A stretch of DNA of 64,000 bases from Citrobacter youngae ATCC 29220 (GCF_000155975.1 NZ_GG730300.1:695085-759084), one strand, 5' to 3'. Numbered from the stretch's first letter, positions 50,735 to 60,821 are shown. A program made the numbers and translations. Notes: generated from the sequence alone by a model not told the origin.

Positions 50735-50987
50735 GATAATATCCATATTAAGAATAATATTCTTTTCTGTAATAACAGAAAGGAGATTGCTGAACGTTAA
50801 TTCAGATTGGATATTGTCATATAATCTTATCTCTTTTAAAAATAAGATTTTCTAAAGATACAATTAAGTGAGGGGGATTTTTTATTTAAATTCAAGATAC
50901 TAGGAAATAATTCCATTTCTCTAGTGAATATAAATATAGTAAATCCTTTGGAAATATTATTATATTATTTAATTTCTCTGGCTATTA
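50735..50987. other. AT-rich promoter region of the fimbrial operon
   Basis: This strongly AT-rich stretch between the major pilin and panD has no credible gene. It must hold the fimbrial promoter on the minus strand. I saw no invertible-element inverted repeats and no adjacent recombinase gene. Confidence 0.6.
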
Positions 50988-51016
50988 ATATGGCGGGAAT
51001 AATATACCCGCCATAT
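50988..51016 (-). terminator. Hairpin after panD
   Basis: ATATGGCGGG (50988-50997) and CCCGCCATAT (51007-51016) form a 10-bp stem just past the panD stop, in an AT-rich setting. It probably ends panD transcription before the fimbrial promoter. Confidence 0.7.
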
Positions 51017-51026
51017 ATTATAAATA

Positions 51027-51407
51027 TCAGGCTACCTGAACCGGAATCGCTTTTGCGGTGCGTTTCATTTCGTTGTCGCCTTCGAAATACGCCACGTTTG
51101 GACGCCAGGTACGCGCTTCTTCATCGGACATGGTCACGAAGCTGGCGATAATCACGATATCGCCCACAGCGGCATTGTGCGCCGCCGCACCGTTGACCGA
51201 AATGATCTTAGAACCGCGTTCGGCCGCGATGGCATAGGTGGAAAAACGCTTGCCGTTGTTCACGTTCCAGATATCGATGGCTTCGTTTTCCAGAATACCG
51301 GCTGCGTCGAGGAAGTCCTGATCAATTGCGCAGGAACCTTCATAGTGCAGGTCGGCATGCGTCACTTTCACGCGGTGGAGTTTGCCCTGCAGCATAGTAC
51401 GAATCAT
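51027..51407 (-). CDS. panD: Aspartate 1-decarboxylase PanD
   Basis: PanD makes beta-alanine from aspartate for pantothenate synthesis. The 126-residue proenzyme self-cleaves between Gly24 and Ser25 ([10 protein letters not shown]) to form its pyruvoyl cofactor, a step helped by PanZ in enteric bacteria. The start [20 protein letters not shown] and the length match E. coli. panC lies 92 bases upstream on the same strand. The gene yadD that separates them in E. coli K-12 is absent here. Confidence 0.98.
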   Translation of the reverse strand: MIRTMLQGKLHRVKVTHADLHYEGSCAIDQDFLDAAGILENEAIDIWNVNNGKRFSTYAIAAERGSKIISVNGAAAHNAAVGDIVIIASFVTMSDEEARTWRPNVAYFEGDNEMKRTAKAIPVQVA

Positions 51408-51499
51408 AACGTCTACCTTTAACTCTTAGCGATAACAAAGCAGGCGTAACCTGCTTGCAGAAATTTCCAGGGCAGTATTGCCCGATTTTTAACCCCTGT

Positions 51500-52354
51500 C
51501 TACTGGGCTAATGTAACGCTTTGATTATCGATCAGGCGTGCCTGACCTAACCAGGCGGCGACAAGGATCACCGCGCGTTTGCTGTTTTCCGTCAGTTCCA
51601 GCAGCGTGTCAGCGTCACGGATCTGAATATCGTCGGCGCGGAAGCCTTTTTCATTCAGCTCCTGCTCGGCAATAGCAATGATCTCGTCCCGATCGCGCTC
51701 ACCGGCCTGTAATTTTTCGCCGATGCGGGTCATCACTTTGTATAAGCCCGGCGCGATTTTGCGCTGTTCTGCCGTCAGATAGCCGTTACGTGAACTGAGC
51801 GCCAGGCCGTCTTTGGCGCGAATAATCGGCACGCCGACGATCTCAATGTCGTAGCCCATATCGGCAACCATTTTGCGGATCAATGCCAACTGCTGGAAAT
51901 CTTTCTCGCCAAAGCAGGCGATATCCGGCTGGATCAGATTGAACAGTTTGCTGACGATGGTGGCGGCGCCGCGGAAATGCCCTGGACGACTGGCGCCTTC
52001 CAGCATGGTGGACAGCCCCGGAACCTCAACAAACGTCTGCATTTCCGTACCTTGCGGGTAGATCTCCGGCGCCGCCGGCGCAAAGACAAAGTCCACTTTA
52101 CGCTTGTTCAGTTTTTCACAATCTTCTTGCAGCGTACGCGGGTAACGCACCAGATCGTCCGGTCGGTCGAACTGCATTGGATTGACGAAAATACTGACGA
52201 TCACCACGTCGGCCCGGCTTTTAGCTTCATCGACCAGTTTCATATGGCCATCGTGCAGGTTGCCCATAGTGGGAACCAGTGCGACGCGTTTGCCTTCCTG
52301 ACGCAGACGGCGAATATGCTGGCGCAGCAGCGGCAGGGTTTCAATAATTAGCAC
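51500..52354 (-). CDS. panC: Pantothenate synthetase PanC
   Basis: PanC joins pantoate and beta-alanine with ATP. The 284-residue protein begins [20 protein letters not shown]. The nucleotidyltransferase HIGH-like motif is [10 protein letters not shown] near residue 31. A second substrate-binding region is [16 protein letters not shown] near residue 147, and the ISSRNGYL-like signature is seen as [13 protein letters not shown]. panB lies 125 bases upstream with a REP element between, and panD is downstream. This arrangement is that of the E. coli pan cluster. Confidence 0.98.
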   Translation of the reverse strand: MLIIETLPLLRQHIRRLRQEGKRVALVPTMGNLHDGHMKLVDEAKSRADVVIVSIFVNPMQFDRPDDLVRYPRTLQEDCEKLNKRKVDFVFAPAAPEIYPQGTEMQTFVEVPGLSTMLEGASRPGHFRGAATIVSKLFNLIQPDIACFGEKDFQQLALIRKMVADMGYDIEIVGVPIIRAKDGLALSSRNGYLTAEQRKIAPGLYKVMTRIGEKLQAGERDRDEIIAIAEQELNEKGFRADDIQIRDADTLLELTENSKRAVILVAAWLGQARLIDNQSVTLAQ

Positions 52355-52382
52355 AACAAGACTCCTTGAGTTGCCTGATGAT

Positions 52383-52468
52383 CCTGCCGGATGGCGCTAC
52401 GCTTATCCGGCCTACATCCGTTGAGGATCTGTAGGCCGGATAAGACGCGTCGCGTCGCCGTCCGGCAC
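52383..52468. repeat. REP/BIME pair between panB and panC
   Basis: TGCCGGATGGCGCTACGCTT ... CCGGCC and GTAGGCCGGATAAGACGCGT ... GTCCGGCA form two opposing REP units within the pan operon. Confidence 0.8.
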
Positions 52469-52479
52469 GGTCAGAAAAA

Positions 52480-53271
52480 TTAGTGAAAGCTGTGTTCTTC
52501 GCCCGGATAAACGCCGGACTCCACTTCAGCCATATACTGCCGTACAGCGGCGCGCATGTCGCCCGCTTCGGCAAGGAAATTTTTCGCGAATTTTGGAATA
52601 TGTCCGCCGGTAATGCCAAACGCATCGTGCATCACCAGGATCTGACCATCGGTCACATTGCCTGCGCCAATGCCGATGACCGGAATCGACAAGGCTTCCG
52701 TTACGCGCTTCGCCAGCTCAACCGGCACGCACTCCAGCACCAGCAGTTGCGCGCCTGCCGCTTCCAGCGCCAGCGCATCGTCGAGTAGCGTTTGACCCGC
52801 ATCGCCGCGCCCTTGCACCTTGTAGCCGCCGAAGATATTAACCGACTGCGGCGTCAGCCCCAGATGGCCACACACCGGCACGGCGCGCTCGGTGAGCATT
52901 TTGACGGTATCAACCAGCCAGGCTCCGCCTTCAATTTTAACCATGTTCGCGCCTGCGCGCATGACCGTGGCCGCGTTCTCAAACGCCTGCTCCGGTGTGG
53001 CATAGCCCATAAAAGGCAGATCGGACAGCAGCAGGCAGTTTGGCGCGCCGCGACGCACTGCCCGGGTGTGATAAGCGATATCCTCAACGGTAACCGGCAG
53101 GGTGGAGTCATGCCCTTGTATCGTCATACCCAGTGAGTCGCCCACCAGCATCACATCAATGCCTTCGTCGGCAAATAACTTCGCGAAGCTGTAATCGTAG
53201 GCGGTGATCGTTGCGAAGCGCTTTTTCTCTTGCTTATATTTTTGCAGCAAGGAGATGGTCGTCGGTTTCAT
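52480..53271 (-). CDS. panB: Ketopantoate hydroxymethyltransferase PanB
   Basis: PanB transfers a one-carbon group from methylenetetrahydrofolate to ketoisovalerate, the first committed step to pantothenate. The 263-residue protein begins [20 protein letters not shown]. The magnesium and substrate motifs are [20 protein letters not shown] near residue 40 and [11 protein letters not shown] near 133. The C-terminus ends [11 protein letters not shown]. The folate link makes the neighbouring folK a natural companion. In E. coli K-12 the yad fimbrial operon lies between panB and folK, whereas here they are 120 bases apart. Confidence 0.98.
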   Translation of the reverse strand: MKPTTISLLQKYKQEKKRFATITAYDYSFAKLFADEGIDVMLVGDSLGMTIQGHDSTLPVTVEDIAYHTRAVRRGAPNCLLLSDLPFMGYATPEQAFENAATVMRAGANMVKIEGGAWLVDTVKMLTERAVPVCGHLGLTPQSVNIFGGYKVQGRGDAGQTLLDDALALEAAGAQLLVLECVPVELAKRVTEALSIPVIGIGAGNVTDGQILVMHDAFGITGGHIPKFAKNFLAEAGDMRAAVRQYMAEVESGVYPGEEHSFH

Positions 53272-53391
53272 AACATTTCCTGATGGTGAAAGTCATATTT
53301 AACGGCATTCTAGCAGTCACATTCAGGGGGGCAATTGATTTAAGCAATCGTTTGGCGCGAAAGCAGTAAAGGCTAAAGGAGAGGGAATAGT

Positions 53392-53997
53392 TTACCAGTG
53401 CGCGGGTTTTGCTGCGCCAAGGCGGGTGAGGTATTGATGCAGGCTGACGCCGTCCGGGAAGATCAGTTCCGGCGCGATTTCAAACAGCGGCCACAGCATA
53501 AAACCACGATTTTTCATATCGTAATGCGGCACCGTCAGGCGCTCGGTGTGAATCACTTCATCGCCAAACAGCATAATATCGAGATCCAGCGTGCGCGGTC
53601 CCCAGCGTTCGGCCTTGCGCACGCGCCCCTGCTGTAGCTCAATGCGCTGGGTGTGATCCAGCAAGGCTTCCGGCGCGAGGGCGGTGTCCAGCGCCACGGC
53701 CGCGTTCAGGTAATCGGGCTGATCCTGTGGGCCTAACGGTGGCGTACGGTAAAACGAGGAGACCGCCACGATGTGGCTGTCGGGGATTTCGCCGATCGCC
53801 TGTACGGCAGCATTCACCTGCTCCAGAGGAGAGGCTAAATTACTGCCAATGGCGATATATACCCGTCGTCTTTCAAGCTGCATCTGTGTTGGCTTTCCTC
53901 GCTCATCCCTGTCACGTACTGATGTACGCTCCCGGGAGTTCGCTGTGTTGCCGCCTTGATGCAACTCGAAATCCATTGGGTATTCGCGATTGGTCAC
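53392..53997 (-). CDS. folK: HPPK FolK with in-frame ERIC-encoded N-terminal extension
   Basis: FolK transfers pyrophosphate from ATP to 6-hydroxymethyl-dihydropterin, an essential step of folate synthesis. From [20 protein letters not shown] onward the sequence is normal FolK. It includes the catalytic [18 protein letters not shown] motif with the two magnesium-binding Asp. The family has 159 residues. Here the frame is 201 residues from a GTG that overlaps the pcnB stop (GTGA). The 42 extra codons (residues 5-46) are exactly an ERIC element read through without a stop, in place between Met-Thr-Asn-Arg and Tyr-Ile-Ala. An internal ATG at 53883, inside the ERIC and preceded by GAGGAAA, could give a 163-residue form. 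Which start is used cannot be told from sequence. Confidence 0.93.
   Translation of the reverse strand: MTNREYPMDFELHQGGNTANSRERTSVRDRDERGKPTQMQLERRRVYIAIGSNLASPLEQVNAAVQAIGEIPDSHIVAVSSFYRTPPLGPQDQPDYLNAAVALDTALAPEALLDHTQRIELQQGRVRKAERWGPRTLDLDIMLFGDEVIHTERLTVPHYDMKNRGFMLWPLFEIAPELIFPDGVSLHQYLTRLGAAKPAHW
53859..53983 (+). repeat. ERIC (IRU) element inside folK
   Basis: The element is bounded by ATACCC at the left and GGGTAT at the right. It contains the ERIC landmarks TTTCAAGCTGCA, TGTGTTGGCT, CGCTCATCCCTGTCACGTAC and CTTGATGCAACTCGAAAT, in consensus orientation on the plus strand. The whole ~126 bp is open in the folK frame on the minus strand. Confidence 0.92.
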
Positions 53998-55391
53998 GCA
54001 CTTCCCTCGCGGCGCGGTGCGCGTTTACGCGGGCGACGATGGCGACGGCGAACGTCTGGCTCTTCATCCAGCTCGTTCAGCATGCCTTTTTGCTCCGGCG
54101 GCGCTGAAACCTGGAATTCACCCCACCACTGCGCCAGGCGCTGCAGTTCGGCGTTATTTTCCACTTCGGCGCGCAGGGCCAGCAGATCGTAGGCGGCGCG
54201 GAACTTCGGATGCTCCATCAGCTTCCAGGCGCGTTTGCCCTGGCGACGGGACATGCGTAGCTGCAGCTGCCAGATATCGCGAGTCAGCGAGGTCAAACGT
54301 TTCGGGATCGCCAGCGAACGGCAGGCTTCATCCAGCACGTCGTTCATGGCCAGCGCGAAGGCGTCGTAATAGGCCAGACCGCTTTCCTGCGCGATTTTCT
54401 GGGCGGCTTCAAGTAATGGATACCAGAACATTGCGGCGAACAAGAACGCCGGATTAACGCGCATATCATTGTTAATGCGGTTATCGGTATTCTTCAGCAC
54501 CTGGGCAATGATGCGTTCCATCGGGCTGTCGCCGTCTTCGGTGAAGTAACGCGTAATGGTCGGGAACAGCGGCTGGAACAGGCTGTACTCACGCAGTTTT
54601 TTATAGGTTTCATACCCATAGCCCGCCTGTAACAGCTTGAGCGCTTCTTCAAACAGGCGTGCGGGAGGAATGTCGTTCAGCAGCGTTGCCAGGCGCGGGA
54701 TCGGCTCTGCGGTTTCCGGGCTGATACGCATGTCGAGCTTGGCGGCAAAGCGCACGGCGCGCAGCATACGCACGGGATCTTCGCGATAGCGCGTTTCCGG
54801 ATTACCGATCAGGCGAATGATGCCCTCTTCGAGATCCTGCATGCCGCCGACGTAATCACGCACGGTGAAATCGGCCACGCTGTAATACAGGCTGTTAATC
54901 GTGAAATCGCGACGCTGTGCATCTTCCTCGATAGAGCCGAAGATGTTGTCGCGCAGCAGCATGCCGTTTTGCCCGCGCTGCGACGTGGTACGATCGGCTT
55001 CACTGCCTTCATGATGGCCGCGAAAGGTCGCCACTTCGATAATTTCCGGGCCAAACATCACGTGGGCAAGACGGAAACGGCGACCGACCAGGCGACAGTT
55101 GCGAAACAGTTTTCGCACCTGATCTGGCGTTGCGTTAGTGGTGACATCAAAATCTTTCGGCTTTTTGCCCAACAAAAGATCGCGCACGCCTCCGCCAACC
55201 AGCCATGCCTCGTATCCGGCCTTATTGAGCCTGTACATTACCTTCAGGGCATTTTCACTGATATCTTTGCGGGAGATTGAGTGCTGCTCACGCGGGATTA
55301 CCGTCATGTGTGGACGGGCGACGGCGAGCTCGGCCTCGCGCTCCTCGCGGCTTAGCACCTTGCGGCAAAAATTAGCGACTCGGGTAAAAAT
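53994..55391 (-). CDS. pcnB: Poly(A) polymerase I PcnB (AUU start)
   Basis: PcnB adds poly(A) tails to RNA 3' ends and so speeds decay. It also controls ColE1-type plasmid copy number by destabilising RNA I. I start at the ATT at 55391: the sequence from there ([20 protein letters not shown]) matches the E. coli protein, which is known to use AUU. GAGG is six bases upstream, and the length becomes 465 residues as in E. coli. The nucleotidyltransferase motif is [20 protein letters not shown] near residues 67-86, and the [11 protein letters not shown] motif is near 155. The C-terminal tail is Arg-rich ([16 protein letters not shown]). folK overlaps its stop. Confidence 0.95.
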   Translation of the reverse strand: MFTRVANFCRKVLSREEREAELAVARPHMTVIPREQHSISRKDISENALKVMYRLNKAGYEAWLVGGGVRDLLLGKKPKDFDVTTNATPDQVRKLFRNCRLVGRRFRLAHVMFGPEIIEVATFRGHHEGSEADRTTSQRGQNGMLLRDNIFGSIEEDAQRRDFTINSLYYSVADFTVRDYVGGMQDLEEGIIRLIGNPETRYREDPVRMLRAVRFAAKLDMRISPETAEPIPRLATLLNDIPPARLFEEALKLLQAGYGYETYKKLREYSLFQPLFPTITRYFTEDGDSPMERIIAQVLKNTDNRINNDMRVNPAFLFAAMFWYPLLEAAQKIAQESGLAYYDAFALAMNDVLDEACRSLAIPKRLTSLTRDIWQLQLRMSRRQGKRAWKLMEHPKFRAAYDLLALRAEVENNAELQRLAQWWGEFQVSAPPEQKGMLNELDEEPDVRRRHRRPRKRAPRREGSA

Positions 55392-55462
55392 AGTGCACCT
55401 CGGTAGTGTCAAACTTCAATCAGAACAAGTGTTGCTGTGTAAAAATAGCGGCTAATCATAGC

Positions 55463-56359
55463 TCAGCGTGGCGCATTTGAGAATGGCGTATTTACGATCG
55501 CTGATTCTGGCACCGTTGTCAGGCTCCAGTTTTCCACTGCAAACTGAAGGATCTGATCGACCTGCATCTCCTGCCACGGGATGTCCGCACGCTGGCCGAG
55601 AAAGCGCAGCGCGGCAACAATCACCGGGCGAGGATCGCCCTGCGGTAGTGCAGGTGCATGATTTTGTTTAGAAAGCTTAGCGCCTTGTTCGTTAAGCGCC
55701 AGCGGCAGATGAATATAGTCCGGCGCCTGCCAGCCAAACTGCTGGTACAACGAAATTTGCCGTACCGTAGGCTCGATGAGATCGGCGCCGCGCACAATCT
55801 CCGTAACGCCCTGGAAGTGGTCGTCGACCACCACCGCGAGGTTATAGGCAAACAGCCCGTCGCGGCGGTGGATAATAAAATCTTCGCCAGCAAGCTGCGG
55901 GTCGGCCTGAATCACACCGCGCAGCAGGTCAGTAAACTGCGTCACGGGGTGACTTTGCTTAATGCGCACGGCCGCCCGTTCAGGCCCGTGGCGCAGCTCC
56001 CGACAGTGACCGTCATAAATACCGCCGAGGCTCTGAATACGCGCCCGCGTACAGGTGCAGTAATAGCTAAGATCCTGCTGATGCAGCCAGGACAGCGCCT
56101 CGCGGTAGGCTTCATGGCGCTGGGATTGCCATAAAATATCGCCATCCCAGTGCAGGCCGTAATGTTCCAGCTGACGCAGAATCGCCTCTGCAGCACCGGG
56201 AACTTCACGAGGGGGATCAATATCTTCAATACGTACTCGCCAGATTCCGCGCCGTGCGCGGGCCTGCAGGTAACTCCCGAGGGCGGCAATCAGTGAGCCG
56301 AAATGCAGTTCGCCGGAGGGGGAGGGGGCGAAGCGGCCAATGTAGTGTGAATCGCTCAT
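55463..56359 (-). CDS. gluQ: Glutamyl-Q tRNA(Asp) synthetase GluQ
   Basis: GluQ attaches glutamate to the queuosine base at position 34 of tRNA-Asp. I choose the ATG at 56359 ([20 protein letters not shown]), giving 298 residues. The class I signature is HFGS in [16 protein letters not shown], and the KLSKQN motif serves as KMSKS. A zinc site is present as [20 protein letters not shown] followed by Cys. The anticodon-binding domain of true GluRS is absent, as in the family. It lies downstream of dksA, separated by a terminator, as in E. coli, where read-through is limited. Confidence 0.96.
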   Translation of the reverse strand: MSDSHYIGRFAPSPSGELHFGSLIAALGSYLQARARRGIWRVRIEDIDPPREVPGAAEAILRQLEHYGLHWDGDILWQSQRHEAYREALSWLHQQDLSYYCTCTRARIQSLGGIYDGHCRELRHGPERAAVRIKQSHPVTQFTDLLRGVIQADPQLAGEDFIIHRRDGLFAYNLAVVVDDHFQGVTEIVRGADLIEPTVRQISLYQQFGWQAPDYIHLPLALNEQGAKLSKQNHAPALPQGDPRPVIVAALRFLGQRADIPWQEMQVDQILQFAVENWSLTTVPESAIVNTPFSNAPR

Positions 56360-56377
56360 TTTGCGGACTAACAAATA

Positions 56378-56400
56378 ATAAGGCGGGAGATGCTCCCGCC
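56378..56400 (-). terminator. Terminator between dksA and gluQ
   Basis: On the minus strand, GGCGGGAG-CAT-CTCCCGCC (56382-56400) is followed by TTATTATTTG. The same arrangement in E. coli limits gluQ expression from the dksA promoter. Confidence 0.85.
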
Positions 56401-56428
56401 TGTAGTAAACGTGGTAAAAATAACCGGA

Positions 56429-56884
56429 TTAACCAGCCATTTGTTTTTCGCGGATTTCTGCCAGCGTTTTGCAGTCGATACACAGATCGGCTGTCGGACG
56501 CGCTTCCAGACGGCGAATACCAATTTCTACGCCGCATGATTCGCAGTAGCCGAAATCTTCGTCTTCTACTTTCTTCAGCGTCTTCTCGATCTTTTTGATC
56601 AGTTTGCGCTCACGGTCACGGTTACGCAGCTCAAGGCTGAATTCTTCTTCCTGCGCGGCGCGGTCCACCGGATCAGGAAAGTTAGCCGCTTCGTCTTGCA
56701 TATGAGATACGGTGCGATCGACTTCATCCCTAAGTTGATTACGCCATGCCTCAAGAATACGCCTGAAGTGCGACAGCTGGGCTTCGTTCATATACTCTTC
56801 GCCCGGTTTCTCCTGGTACGGCTCCACCCCAGCGATGGCGAGAATACTCAGGGACGATGTTTTACGGTTTTGCCCTTCTTGCAT
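56429..56884 (-). CDS. dksA: RNA polymerase-binding transcription factor DksA
   Basis: DksA binds the RNA polymerase secondary channel and works with ppGpp in the stringent response. I choose the ATG at 56884 ([20 protein letters not shown]), giving 151 residues as in E. coli; the upstream in-frame residues are not conserved. The coiled-coil tip has the acidic pair Asp71/Asp74 in [11 protein letters not shown]. The four-Cys zinc finger is [10 protein letters not shown] and [10 protein letters not shown]. The sequence is nearly identical to E. coli. Confidence 0.99.
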   Translation of the reverse strand: MQEGQNRKTSSLSILAIAGVEPYQEKPGEEYMNEAQLSHFRRILEAWRNQLRDEVDRTVSHMQDEAANFPDPVDRAAQEEEFSLELRNRDRERKLIKKIEKTLKKVEDEDFGYCESCGVEIGIRRLEARPTADLCIDCKTLAEIREKQMAG

Positions 56885-57061
56885 GTTGCTTCTCCTTAAC
56901 ACGCACTATCGATCCCCATGTTCGGGGGAAAAATCAGGTCGCTATAAATAGCAGATGCTTTTCCGGATAGCAATTATCTAAACGTAACACTTGACAACCC
57001 TGTGAGGAAAAGCGTATTTGCACACGCGCCCAGAATATTAATTAACCAGATGTTTACACCA

Positions 57062-57766
57062 TTACAAGATAATGGGCAACGGCTCTTTAAGAGTCATATC
57101 ATGGGCAGAAAGTTCCGCTTTATAAACCAGAATTTCGACCCCCTTTTGCCGAGCTTCGACCAATAATTGCGCATATTTCGTATCAATATGGCGCGCGGGT
57201 GAAAACCGTGTAATGGCAGAGTGCAGCACCGCGAAAAATATCACCGCCCGCTTGCCTTCAGCCGCTACGCTCATCAATTCCCGAAGATGTTTCTGACCTC
57301 GTTCAGTGATGGCATCGGGAAAATAACCCTGTTCTTTTTCCGCCAACGTGACTGATTTCACTTCAATATAGCAGTCAGGTCGGGAATCCGCCTGTAACAA
57401 AAAGTCGATACGACTCCCTTCGGCGCCGTATTTTACTTCGCTTTTCAATACGCTATAGCCTGAAACTTCTGAAATTAACGACTGCTGAATCGCCTCTTTC
57501 GCTAATCTATTGGCCCATAGCGTGTTAACACAAATAAATGCCCCGGATTGCGTTTGCGTTAATTCCCAGGTATGTGGATATTTCCGTTTAGTATTTTCTG
57601 ATGTCGAATACCAAACGGTATCGCCTGGCGTTGCGCATCCGGTCATTGCGCCGGTATTTGGGCAGTGTAGCGTTAACGTCGTGCCATCCGGTGTGATCAC
57701 ATCCGCTAAAAAACGTTTATAGCGCTGGATAAGCGTGGCAGGTTGTAACGGTGGAGAAAATTGCAT
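57062..57766 (-). CDS. sfsA: Sugar fermentation stimulation protein A (SfsA)
   Basis: SfsA is a conserved DNA-binding protein with a nuclease-like fold. In E. coli, overproduction raises maltose gene expression, but its normal role is unclear. The 234-residue length and start [20 protein letters not shown] match E. coli. The restriction-enzyme-like motif is seen as [10 protein letters not shown] followed later by [10 protein letters not shown], with acidic and Lys residues in PD-(D/E)xK order. It lies 15 bases after thpR on the same strand and probably forms an operon with it. Confidence 0.95.
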   Translation of the reverse strand: MQFSPPLQPATLIQRYKRFLADVITPDGTTLTLHCPNTGAMTGCATPGDTVWYSTSENTKRKYPHTWELTQTQSGAFICVNTLWANRLAKEAIQQSLISEVSGYSVLKSEVKYGAEGSRIDFLLQADSRPDCYIEVKSVTLAEKEQGYFPDAITERGQKHLRELMSVAAEGKRAVIFFAVLHSAITRFSPARHIDTKYAQLLVEARQKGVEILVYKAELSAHDMTLKEPLPIIL

Positions 57767-57781
57767 GAACAGTCCCTTTGA

Positions 57782-58312
57782 TTATTCAGTCAGCGTCCAG
57801 CGTTGCAGCGGCGCGTAACGCGTGCGCCCCCGCGTGAATGTGGAGGAATAGAGCGTAAACCCGGTGACCGGAAACGACCAGCCAAAGCCGGGAGGCGGAA
57901 TGGGAACCGCGTGCCCGGCATCGCGCAGCAACGTGATGTGCGGATGAAACGGCTGTGGGCTTTGATAGCACCCGCTGCGCGCGGCCTGCGCCCGCAGCAT
58001 ATTCGCCAGCTGTAGCAGCCCGCGCGGCGGTTGGCGCATGCCCAGCCATACCACCCTGGAGCGCAGCCATTGCCCGGCATCATCCAGTTTGAGCGTAAAA
58101 CCCGGCTGGCGAATCCGTCCGGCTAGCTGCGACAACGCCTGTTGCTTCTCTGCGCTGACATCGCCTAAAAAGGCCAGCGTCAGATGCAGATTCTCAGCGG
58201 CGACGGGGCGACCTGCTTCAGGGGGGAACTGCGCGGCCCGCCAGTGGATAAGCTGCTCCCGAACCTCGCCTGGCAATTCAATCGCAAAGAACAGCCTTTT
58301 TGGCTCAGACAT
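57782..58312 (-). CDS. thpR: RNA 2',3'-cyclic phosphodiesterase ThpR (LigT)
   Basis: ThpR is a 2H-family phosphoesterase that opens 2',3'-cyclic phosphates on RNA and can ligate tRNA halves in vitro. I choose the ATG at 58312 (MSEPKRLFFAIELPGEVREQ), giving 176 residues as in E. coli; the much longer in-frame reading runs into hrpB on the other strand and is not real. The two catalytic H-x-T motifs are HLTLAFLGD near residue 43 and HPHITLLRD near 125. It is divergent from hrpB across 73 bases. Confidence 0.96.
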   Translation of the reverse strand: MSEPKRLFFAIELPGEVREQLIHWRAAQFPPEAGRPVAAENLHLTLAFLGDVSAEKQQALSQLAGRIRQPGFTLKLDDAGQWLRSRVVWLGMRQPPRGLLQLANMLRAQAARSGCYQSPQPFHPHITLLRDAGHAVPIPPPGFGWSFPVTGFTLYSSTFTRGRTRYAPLQRWTLTE

Positions 58313-58385
58313 GATGGATACTCGGTTATGAATTAACGCGATGCTACAATGCAGCGCGAAGAATGTTAACCCTCTGGAGCCATTT

Positions 58386-60815
58386 GTGACGTCGTTGCCC
58401 GTTGCCGCCGTAGTGCCTGAACTGCTTACCGCCCTTGATGCCTCGCCGCAGGTTCTGCTGACGGCGCCGACCGGGGCCGGGAAATCGACCTGGCTGCCGC
58501 TGCAACTTCTTGAGCATCCTGGCATCCAGGGGCGCATTATTTTGCTGGAGCCGCGCCGCCTGGCGGCCCGCAACGTGGCGCAGCGGTTGGCGGAATTGCT
58601 GAACGAAAAGCCCGGCGAGACCGTGGGGTATCGCATGCGCGCGCAGAGCTGCGTGGGGCCGCGGACCCGGCTGGAAGTGGTGACGGAAGGCGTCCTGACG
58701 CGGATGATCCAACGCGATCCGGAGCTATCGGGGGTGAGCCTTGTGATCCTCGATGAGTTTCATGAGCGCAGCCTGCAGGCCGATCTGGCGCTGGCGTTGT
58801 TGCTGGACGTGCAGCAAGGACTGCGGGATGATTTGAAACTGCTGATTATGTCCGCAACGCTCGATAACGGGCGTTTGCAGCAGATGCTGCCCGATGCGCC
58901 CATGATTATCTCTGAAGGCCGCACATTTCCGGTCGAACGGCGCTATCAGCCGCTGGCGGCGCATCTGCGCTTTGACGAAGCGGTAGCCATTGCCACCGCA
59001 GAGCTGCTGCGCCATGAAGGTGGCTCGTTGCTGCTGTTTTTACCGGGGGTAGGTGAGATCCAGCGCGTGCAGGAGCAATTGGCTAGCCGTGTGGGCAGCG
59101 ATGTTGTGCTGTGCCCTCTGTATGGCGCACTGACGCTTGCCGAGCAGCGTCAGGCTATTTTGCCCGCGCCGCAAGGCCAGCGCAAAGTGGTGCTGGCGAC
59201 CAATATTGCCGAAACCAGCTTAACCATTGAAGGGATTCGTCTGGTGGTGGACTGCGCCCAGGAGCGGGTGGCCCGTTTTGACGCGCGTACCGGTTTGACG
59301 CGCCTGATTACCCAGCGCATCAGCCTGGCCTCAATGACTCAGCGCGCGGGACGCGCAGGGCGTCTTGAGCCCGGTATTTGCCTGCATCTGCTGGCCAAAG
59401 AGCAGGCGGAAAGAGGGGCGGCGCAAGGGGAGCCGGAAATCGTGCAGAGCGATCTCTCCGGGTTGCTGATGGAATTACTGCAGTGGGGATGCAGCGACCC
59501 CGCTCAACTGAACTGGCTGGATCTGCCGCCCGCGGTAAATTTACAGGCGGCAAAACGGCTGTTGCAGATGCTGGGTGCGGTTGAGGGCGACAGGCTCAGC
59601 GCTCGCGGGCAGAAAATGGCGGCGTTGGGTAACGACCCACGATTAGCGGCGATGCTGGTCAGCGCCAACAATGATACCGAAGCGGCAACGGCGGCCCGGC
59701 TCGCGGCGATTCTGGAGGAGCCGCCGCGCGGTGGCGGTACCGATCTGATGGCGGCCTTTTCACGCCATCAGCCCGCCTGGCAGCAGCGTACCCAGCAGCT
59801 GCTGAAACGGCTTAATGTGCGGGACGGACAGCCTGACAGCGTGCTGCTCTCTTCGTTGCTGGCGCAGGCGTTTGCCGACCGGATCGCGCGTCGACGCGGG
59901 CAGGAAGGGCGTTATCAACTGGCCAACGGCATGGGGGCAATGCTGGATGCCGATGATGCCTTCGGACGCCATGAATGGCTGATAGCCCCTCTGTTGTTAC
60001 AGGGCAGCGCTTCGCCGGATGCGCGTATTCTGTTGGCCCTGCCGCTGGATATTGACGCGCTGATGCAGACGTGTCCAGCGCTGCTCCAGCGCTCCGACAC
60101 CATCGAATGGGATGAAACCCAGGGCACATTAAAGGCCTTACGCCGGTTGCGTATCGGCCAGCTCACGGTCAAAGTGCAGCCGCTGGCGAAACCCTCGGAA
60201 GAGGAGCTGCACCAGGCGATGTTGAATGGCATTCGCGATAAAGGGCTAAGTGTGCTCAACTGGACGCCGGAGGCTGAGCAGTTTCGCCTGCGTTTGCAAT
60301 GTGCGGCGAACTGGTTGCCTGAATACGCCTGGCCCGCGGTAGATGACGATTCTCTGCTGGCGACGCTGGAGAGTTGGCTGTTGCCGCACATGAGCGGTGT
60401 GCACTCTTTACGCGCGTTAAAAGCATTAAATGTAGGTCAGGCGTTGCGCGGTTTGCTGGACTGGTCAATGCTGCAACGTCTGGATAGTGAACTGCCGGCG
60501 CATTACACTGTGCCGACGGGAAGCCGGATTGCTATTCGCTATCATGAGGATAATCCTCCGGCGCTGGCGGTGCGGATGCAGGAAATGTTTGGCGAAGCGA
60601 AGACGCCCACCATCGCCGAGGGGCGGGTGCCGCTGGTGCTGGAACTGCTGTCTCCGGCCCAACGGCCGCTGCAGGTGACCAGCGATCTGAGCGCGTTCTG
60701 GCAGGGATCGTACCGTGAGGTGCAAAAAGAGATGAAAGGGCGTTATCCCAAACATGTCTGGCCGGACGATCCGGCGAATACCGCGCCAACGCGGCGCACG
60801 AAGAAGTATTCGTAA
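58386..60815 (+). CDS. hrpB: ATP-dependent RNA helicase HrpB (DEAH family)
   Basis: HrpB is a DEAH-type helicase of unclear physiological role in enteric bacteria. I choose the GTG at 58386 (MTSLPVAAVVPELLTALDAS), which has GGAG eight bases upstream and gives 809 residues as in E. coli; the upstream ATG reading adds non-family residues. Motif I is APTGAGKSTWLPL near residue 28. The DEFHERSLQADLAL Walker B is the DEFH variant of DEAH. Motif III is MSATLDNGRL, and motif VI is QRAGRAGRLEPG. The HrpB-specific C-terminal domain ends NTAPTRRTKKYS. A REP element follows. Confidence 0.97.
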   Translation: MTSLPVAAVVPELLTALDASPQVLLTAPTGAGKSTWLPLQLLEHPGIQGRIILLEPRRLAARNVAQRLAELLNEKPGETVGYRMRAQSCVGPRTRLEVVTEGVLTRMIQRDPELSGVSLVILDEFHERSLQADLALALLLDVQQGLRDDLKLLIMSATLDNGRLQQMLPDAPMIISEGRTFPVERRYQPLAAHLRFDEAVAIATAELLRHEGGSLLLFLPGVGEIQRVQEQLASRVGSDVVLCPLYGALTLAEQRQAILPAPQGQRKVVLATNIAETSLTIEGIRLVVDCAQERVARFDARTGLTRLITQRISLASMTQRAGRAGRLEPGICLHLLAKEQAERGAAQGEPEIVQSDLSGLLMELLQWGCSDPAQLNWLDLPPAVNLQAAKRLLQMLGAVEGDRLSARGQKMAALGNDPRLAAMLVSANNDTEAATAARLAAILEEPPRGGGTDLMAAFSRHQPAWQQRTQQLLKRLNVRDGQPDSVLLSSLLAQAFADRIARRRGQEGRYQLANGMGAMLDADDAFGRHEWLIAPLLLQGSASPDARILLALPLDIDALMQTCPALLQRSDTIEWDETQGTLKALRRLRIGQLTVKVQPLAKPSEEELHQAMLNGIRDKGLSVLNWTPEAEQFRLRLQCAANWLPEYAWPAVDDDSLLATLESWLLPHMSGVHSLRALKALNVGQALRGLLDWSMLQRLDSELPAHYTVPTGSRIAIRYHEDNPPALAVRMQEMFGEAKTPTIAEGRVPLVLELLSPAQRPLQVTSDLSAFWQGSYREVQKEMKGRYPKHVWPDDPANTAPTRRTKKYS

Positions 60816-60821
60816 TGCAAC

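Noticed and set aside
50735..51026. Possible invertible fimbrial switch
   Set aside because: No matching inverted repeats of the needed size flank the promoter region and no recombinase gene is adjacent.
58313..58636. N-terminal extension of thpR by about 108 residues
   Set aside because: It overlaps the hrpB start on the other strand. The family length of 176 residues is reached exactly from the ATG at 58312.
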